10,487 nt of DNA from Pleurotus ostreatus/Saccharomyces cerevisiae fusant (taxonomy: Eukaryota > Opisthokonta). This document shows, piece after piece, positions 6,301 to 10,487 of this stretch. The notes beneath the pieces are model-generated. The model made no database searches, was not told the DNA's origin, and worked only from the letters and a program-made list of their open reading frames with translations. The stretch spans positions 1 through 10,487 of the forward strand of contig JAMQCK010001241.1 of assembly GCA_024196135.1 (NCBI GenBank), given 5' to 3'. Position 1 is the stretch's first letter. Each line of letters opens with the position of its first letter. A program made the translations under genes and the position numbers.

Positions 6301-9300
6301 ATGGATTACCTGAAGACCTGGGGCTCAGCGGCGGTCTCTACAATCGTCAGCAAGTCGGGGCTGAACCTCCCCTTTACTCTCGGCCCGAAAGTCTACACGA
6401 ACCCGATCTGGACGCTGTACGAAGGCACGAAACGGGTATGCTTGCTCGCGACAATCCCCCAGCTCACGCTGGAACCATATATTCCTTAGGACGATGGCTC
6501 GCAAGTCTCGATCTTCGAATATGACTTCAACGACAATAGTCGGCGGAATACCAAACCACTTGCAAAGAATGCGCTGAGGAAGCTTCGGACGACGCGACAC
6601 CCGGACGTGCTCAAGTTCATGGAGGTGGTGGAGTCGGAGACTTCGATACTGCTCATGACGGAGCGCGTCATACCTCTGCAGACTGCCTTGGCGAACAGGA
6701 GAGGGACGGGCGCGCAGGAGAAAGAGGATTGGCTGGTTTGGGGGCTTCATCGAATATCGGTACGTCTCAAAAGTTCTGCACGCGATCTGCATCTAAACGC
6801 ACACTAGGTTGCCCTCGCCTTCCTGAATGACACAGTCGGCTCCACACATGGCTACTTGCGCCCGGATTCGGTCTTGATATCCCCCTCCGGTGAATGGAAG
6901 CTAGGCGGATTCGAGCTCTTGAGTAACCCGACGGAGGAATCCCCCGTACTCTATGTGAGTGTTGGTCATCCCTCTGCGCACGCCCACTAATCACATTGCA
7001 GACTATGGGCGGTCTTGCACCCGACGCAAACACTTGGGCCTCCCCCGAGGTCCAGAAGTCTGGATGGGAGGTACTAAAGTCGTACGTCTTGCACTTCACT
7101 CCGCTCTCCCGCGCTAATCGTCATACCCTAGAGGCAATCCAGCCGCCCTCGACGCGTACGACCTCGGCCTTCTCATACACATCCTCTTCAACCCCGATGC
7201 CTTCCCACCCGCAACTGCAAGCCCGCCTCATCCTCCACCAAATCCCTCGTCCCGAGGTGCCATACCGAACTCCATCTTCCCCTCCTACAAGCGACTGCTC
7301 AACCCCAATCCGGGCGCAAGACTGACGCCGAAGGGCTTCTTGGAGATTGGCATGGGCTCGGAGAAGGGTTTCTTCGCGGGCAATCGGCTTGTGCAGGTGT
7401 GCTCTGGCTTAGACAACTTTGCGCTGAGCAGCGAGGCGGATAAGGCGACACTTTTGAAGTCAGTCCTCTTGATGCGTCATTGATTTTTACGCAGCTGACA
7501 GCAGTGCAGGTCGCTCAAGGATTCTGCTGGCTCCTTCCCCACGGAGTTCGTCTCGCACCGCATATTGCCTGCTTTGGTGTCCGCACTGGAATTCGGCGGC
7601 GCATCGGCGGCATCTATTCTGCCTTTGGTACTGCAGTTCGGCAAGAATGTGCCTCCGAAAGACTATCCCGATGTAATCCTTGCGCCTCTGGTGAAGCTAT
7701 ATGCAAGTCCGGATCGAGGCACGCGCATGGCGCTGCTCGAACACCTGCCCGAGTACGCGGAGCACCTCGACAAGAAGACGGTGGATCAGAAGATCTTCGT
7801 GTACCTGGTCAGTGTATGGTCTAATACTCACCTTTGTCTGTGCTGATAGAGCGTGTAGAAAACCGGCTTCGACGACACTGTCGCCGTCATCCGGGAAGCC
7901 ACCGTCAAGTCGCTGCTCCTCCTCGCACCCAAGGTAATTCCACACTTTATCACCTTCTCTCCTTCGTATACTCACCCCCACCCAGCTCAGCGACCGCACC
8001 CTCAACAACGATCTCCTCCGCTACCTCGCCAAGATGCAACAGGACCCCGAGCCCTCCATCCGCACCAACACTTGCATCCTCATCGGGCGCCTCGCTCCGA
8101 GCCTGGGGTACAACACGAAGCGGAAGGTGCTCGTGCCGGCGTTCACGCGCGCGCTGAAGGACGCTTTCGTGCATTGCCGCGTCGCGGGGCTGATGGCGCT
8201 AATGGCGACGAGTGACTGCTTCGACGCGGAGGAGGTGGCCACGAAGGTGATACCGAATATGAGCTTTGCGATGTTGGATAAGGAGAGGTGAGTGGTGGGT
8301 TGTGCTGCGTTGGGCGAGATGAGGTGGGAGCGCGGGAGGAGATAAAGGTGCTGATATGACCTGACAGGCTTGTGAGGGATCAGGCGTTCAAAGCGATGGA
8401 GCTGTATGTGAAGAAGCTGGAGAAGCATGCTGAGACTATGGTACGTTGGACAGGGTGAACGTCGGGAAGTCCTCTCTGATGCCTCGTTATAGCCTGAGAG
8501 CGTACTCCCGCCACCAGGGTCACCAGAGGCCCTTGCAGCTGCGAACGGTAACTCCACTCAGGCGCCCTCCATACAATACACCATGGCAAGCACTGCAGCA
8601 GGCGCGGCGGGCTCGCTTGCAGGCTGGGCGATGTCGTCGATCACAAGCAGAGTACGCTTGTTGCCCTCACCGCGCGAACTATGTACTGACACGCTCTTCA
8701 GCTTGCTCCGGCAGACATGCAATCCACCATTGCCTCCACCGTCGACCGTCCGACCTCTGCACCGCCGCCGCCAGGAGGCTTTCCGAGCGATCCACATCCT
8801 CTCAGCGTCAAGCCCGCGAACGGCCTCCCTGGCCTTTCGCGCGCGAACTCGATCGCAGGAGCTGCACCGACGCAAACTTCGAGGCCTGGCCAGAAAACGA
8901 AGGGCATGCAGCTCGGTGCGAGCAAGGTGCCCGCAAACATCTTGGCAGAAGAGCTAGCGCAAGAGGTCGCAGCGGAGGTTGCTGCTGAAGACCATATCGA
9001 CCACAACCCTTGGGGCACGGATGACTTGATTGACATCAACGCGGACCAAGATGATTGGAGTACGTTCTTTTGCTCTTGTAGCTCATGAAGATGCTAATGA
9101 ACGCTATCAACAGCTTCATTCGAGACCGCGCCTCCAGTACACGCGCCGAAGCCGACGGTCGCGGCTGCGAAGCCAAAACCACCGCCAGTCGATGACGGGT
9201 GGGGAGCGATGGACGACACCGCTGCTGCCGAGGACGATGACGAAGACCCATGGGCATCCCCCGCGCCTCAACCCAACCTCTCCACCTCGCGCCCAAAGCC

Positions 9301-9529
9301 CAAGCCAGTCAAGGCTGTCCCCTCGCTCCCAAAGGCAGTCAAGTCGATCAGCCGGCAGGCGACACCGGTATCCTCGCCCTCACCGCCACCTGCGACACCG
9401 AGCACGCCGAGCATGTCGACGATGTCGAAGGAAGAGAAGGCGGCGGAGATGGCGAGGCGGAAGGAGGAGAGGAGGTTGAGGATCGCGGCGTTGAAGGAGC
9501 AGAAGAAGCAGGCGACGGCGGGGAAGTAG
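6301..9529 (+). CDS. SCY1-like pseudokinase (SCYL1/Cex1 family)
   Basis: Twelve exons: 6301-6435, 6490-6759, 6808-6954, 7002-7081, 7132-7458, 7510-7807, 7859-7933, 7986-8287, 8368-8440, 8493-8651, 8702-9059, 9114-9529. Each junction keeps frame, giving 879 aa. Residues about 25-315 form a kinase fold that has lost catalysis: the VAIK lysine is Phe54 (VSIFEYD), HRD is HGY (149-151), the catalytic-loop Asn is Ser156 and DFG is GFE (169-171). HEAT-like helices follow (about 325-570), including VIREATVKSLLLLAPKL. A Pro/Ser/Ala linker leads to acidic Trp motifs (NPWGTDDLIDI, DDWTSF, DDGWGAMDD, DEDPWASP) and a basic helical end (KEEKAAEMARRKEERRLR). Known family members act in tRNA export from the nucleus (Cex1) and in COPI-coated Golgi-ER traffic (SCYL1, Cex1). 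The start has a strong ACACCATGG context, and the first residues (YLKTWGSAAVSTIVSKSGL) fit the family. Identification is secure; the exact fungal role is inferred. Confidence 0.95.
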
Positions 9530-9776
9530 GTTTGGGATGGACTGCGAGCTCTAATTACACTCTCTCGGCTACACACGCTACTAATTTATGTGCATACCGT
9601 CCTTGCGCAGTCGTTTCTTCCTCGCCGACACCCTGCCTAACAAATACCTGCGCCTGAGCTGGGCAATCGCCCCTGAGCGAAATCATCACAAAGGGAAGTC
9701 CCGAAATGGAAATCGGTCATAGACCACGTCAATACAGCCAAACAACGCGCTCCTCCCCCCATCATCCCCAGCCATC
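9530..9776. other. Intergenic spacer, SCY1-like gene to dad2
   Basis: The 247-nt spacer separates two tandem plus-strand genes. It probably holds the 3'UTR of the first gene (with an AT-rich CTAATTTATGTGC near 9580) and the promoter of the second. The last 40 nt are C-rich, with TCATCCCCAGCC just before the dad2 ATG. No ORF here looks real. Confidence 0.5.
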
Positions 9777-10271
9777 ATGCGCCAATCTACCGCCGCGAAC
9801 CGCACGTCCCTCTACCCCAATGCCGCGCCCGTGAATACGGCGGCGCAGATGGCGACCCTGACTGAGAAGAAGAAGGAGTTTGACGGCGTTGCTGCGTTGG
9901 AGCGGTCCAGCGCGTTCATGAGGCAGCAGATTGAGGATATTGCGGAGGATTGCGATATTATGGGGGCGGCGAGTGAGAGTATGTGGATGAGTTTGAGGAT
10001 GGGGTGTGAATGCTGACGATTTTGGTCATGTAGCAATGGGTACGGTGACAGGCCAGTGGTCGAAGATGTTCGAAATCTTGGCCTTGTTTTGTGCGTCAGG
10101 ACGTTCACTTTCCAGAGAATCCCTCTGACTGGCATCGAAGTATCATCCACCGGTCAAGATCCAGAAATTCAGGATCCCACGCAAATAGACGGCCAGCGCC
10201 TCGTCCGACTGCCTCTCGATCAGCTGCATCAGGAAGCGGCGCACCCTTCCCCGGACGCGTCTTCAGGATGA
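9777..10271 (+). CDS. dad2: DASH/Dam1 complex subunit Dad2
   Basis: Three exons, 9777-9978, 10034-10090 and 10141-10271, are joined across introns of 55 and 50 nt to give 129 aa. The core matches Dad2: a helix EKKKEFDGVAALERSS, then IEDIAEDCDIMGAASE, then GQWSKMFEILALFL, ending in DGQRLVRLPLDQL. The conserved block spans both introns, which supports both junctions. Dad2 is one of the ten small coiled-coil subunits of the DASH/Dam1 complex, which forms rings on spindle microtubules and couples kinetochores to their ends. The N-terminal 25 residues and the last 20 (after DQLHQE) are variable in the family. The first intron starts with GTATGT and ends in TGTAG; the second has CTGACT as its likely branch site. 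The stop lies only 71 nt from the stop of the convergent ORF on the minus strand, so the 3' ends probably overlap. Confidence 0.93.
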
Positions 10272-10342
10272 ACATTTCGACGTTGTCTCCTTACCTCTCT
10301 CCCTTCACCTCATACGCATGCATGGAACTGTTGTATCTATAG

Positions 10343-10487
10343 TCATGTCTCGACGCGGGTTATCTCCAGGTCGCATCGATCGATGCTGTCCTGAACTTGG
10401 GAGAGCGACGCGGAGAGGGCAGCAGTCTCGGTGGGTGCGCAGGGCACATAGCCATCGTCCAAGCGAAGATCTAGCTCAGGGGAGCCT
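10343..10487 (-). CDS. 3' end of an ORF resembling the N-terminal coil of the F-box family (partial, probably truncated)
   Basis: The minus strand is open from the window edge to a TGA at 10345-10343, giving 48 residues. The segment YVPCAPTETAALSAS then LSQVQDSIDRCDLEI resembles the coil ahead of the F-box in the gene at 1-421 (QAALSATLPQVCDALDVCNREIDELE), with matching Leu, Val, Asp, Cys, Glu and Ile spacing. In that family the coil is near the N-terminus and the F-box follows about 30 residues later, yet here the frame stops inside the coil. It may therefore be a broken F-box copy. Alternatively it is the true end of an unrelated coiled-coil protein whose main part lies beyond the edge. No intron donor that would rescue the frame was seen. 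Confidence 0.5.
   Translation of the reverse strand, partial: GSPELDLRLDDGYVPCAPTETAALSASLSQVQDSIDRCDLEITRVET

Noticed and set aside
9250..9657. 135-codon plus-strand open frame across the end of the SCY1-like gene
   Set aside because: It is a frame-shifted reading of the low-complexity tail, whose correct frame follows from twelve consistent exon junctions.
1..10487. A biosynthetic, defence or mobile-element cluster
   Set aside because: No transposase, reverse transcriptase, long terminal repeats, synthase or transporter genes were found. The genes belong to unrelated conserved or lineage-expanded families.

Overview
This window looks like nuclear DNA of a filamentous basidiomycete, most probably an Agaricomycete. 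Genes are packed on both strands and are cut by many short GT-AG introns, nearly all 47-60 nt, with fungal branch sites such as CTGAC or CTAAT just before the acceptor. Two families seen here are typical of mushroom-forming fungi: F-box proteins that begin with a coiled coil, and single-pass membrane proteins with paired beta-sandwich ectodomains. No prokaryotic features, tRNA, rRNA, CRISPR array or intact transposon were seen.

Layout, left to right. (1) 1-421, minus: 5' part of an F-box gene running off the left edge, with a likely 5'UTR intron. (2) 422-881: shared divergent promoter. (3) 882-1646, plus: a two-exon RING-finger/coiled-coil protein, whose frame stays open for 141 codons beyond its TAG stop. 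(4) 2600-3001, plus: a short F-box-family gene that stops just after the first part of the F-box; small GC-rich hairpins follow it. (5) 3365-5507, minus: a seven-exon membrane protein with signal peptide, two related ectodomain modules, one membrane helix and a repeat-rich tail; as written it carries a one-base frameshift. (6) 5508-6300: divergent intergenic region with a pyrimidine tract (minus strand) upstream of gene 5. (7) 6301-9529, plus: a twelve-exon SCY1-like (SCYL1/Cex1) pseudokinase of 879 aa. (8) 9777-10271, plus: a three-exon gene for Dad2, a subunit of the kinetochore DASH/Dam1 ring. (9) 10343-10487, minus: the end of an ORF resembling the N-terminal coil of the same F-box family, stopping before any F-box.

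The genes do not form a pathway. SCY1-like and Dad2 are conserved housekeeping genes (tRNA export or COPI traffic, and chromosome segregation). The F-box, RING and surface-protein genes are the lineage-specific, fast-turnover part. The most useful points for a second look are the three F-box-family pieces in different states of completeness, the single-base frameshift in the membrane gene, the open frame after the RING gene stop, and the alternative first exon of the second F-box gene. I found no convincing new multi-gene system.
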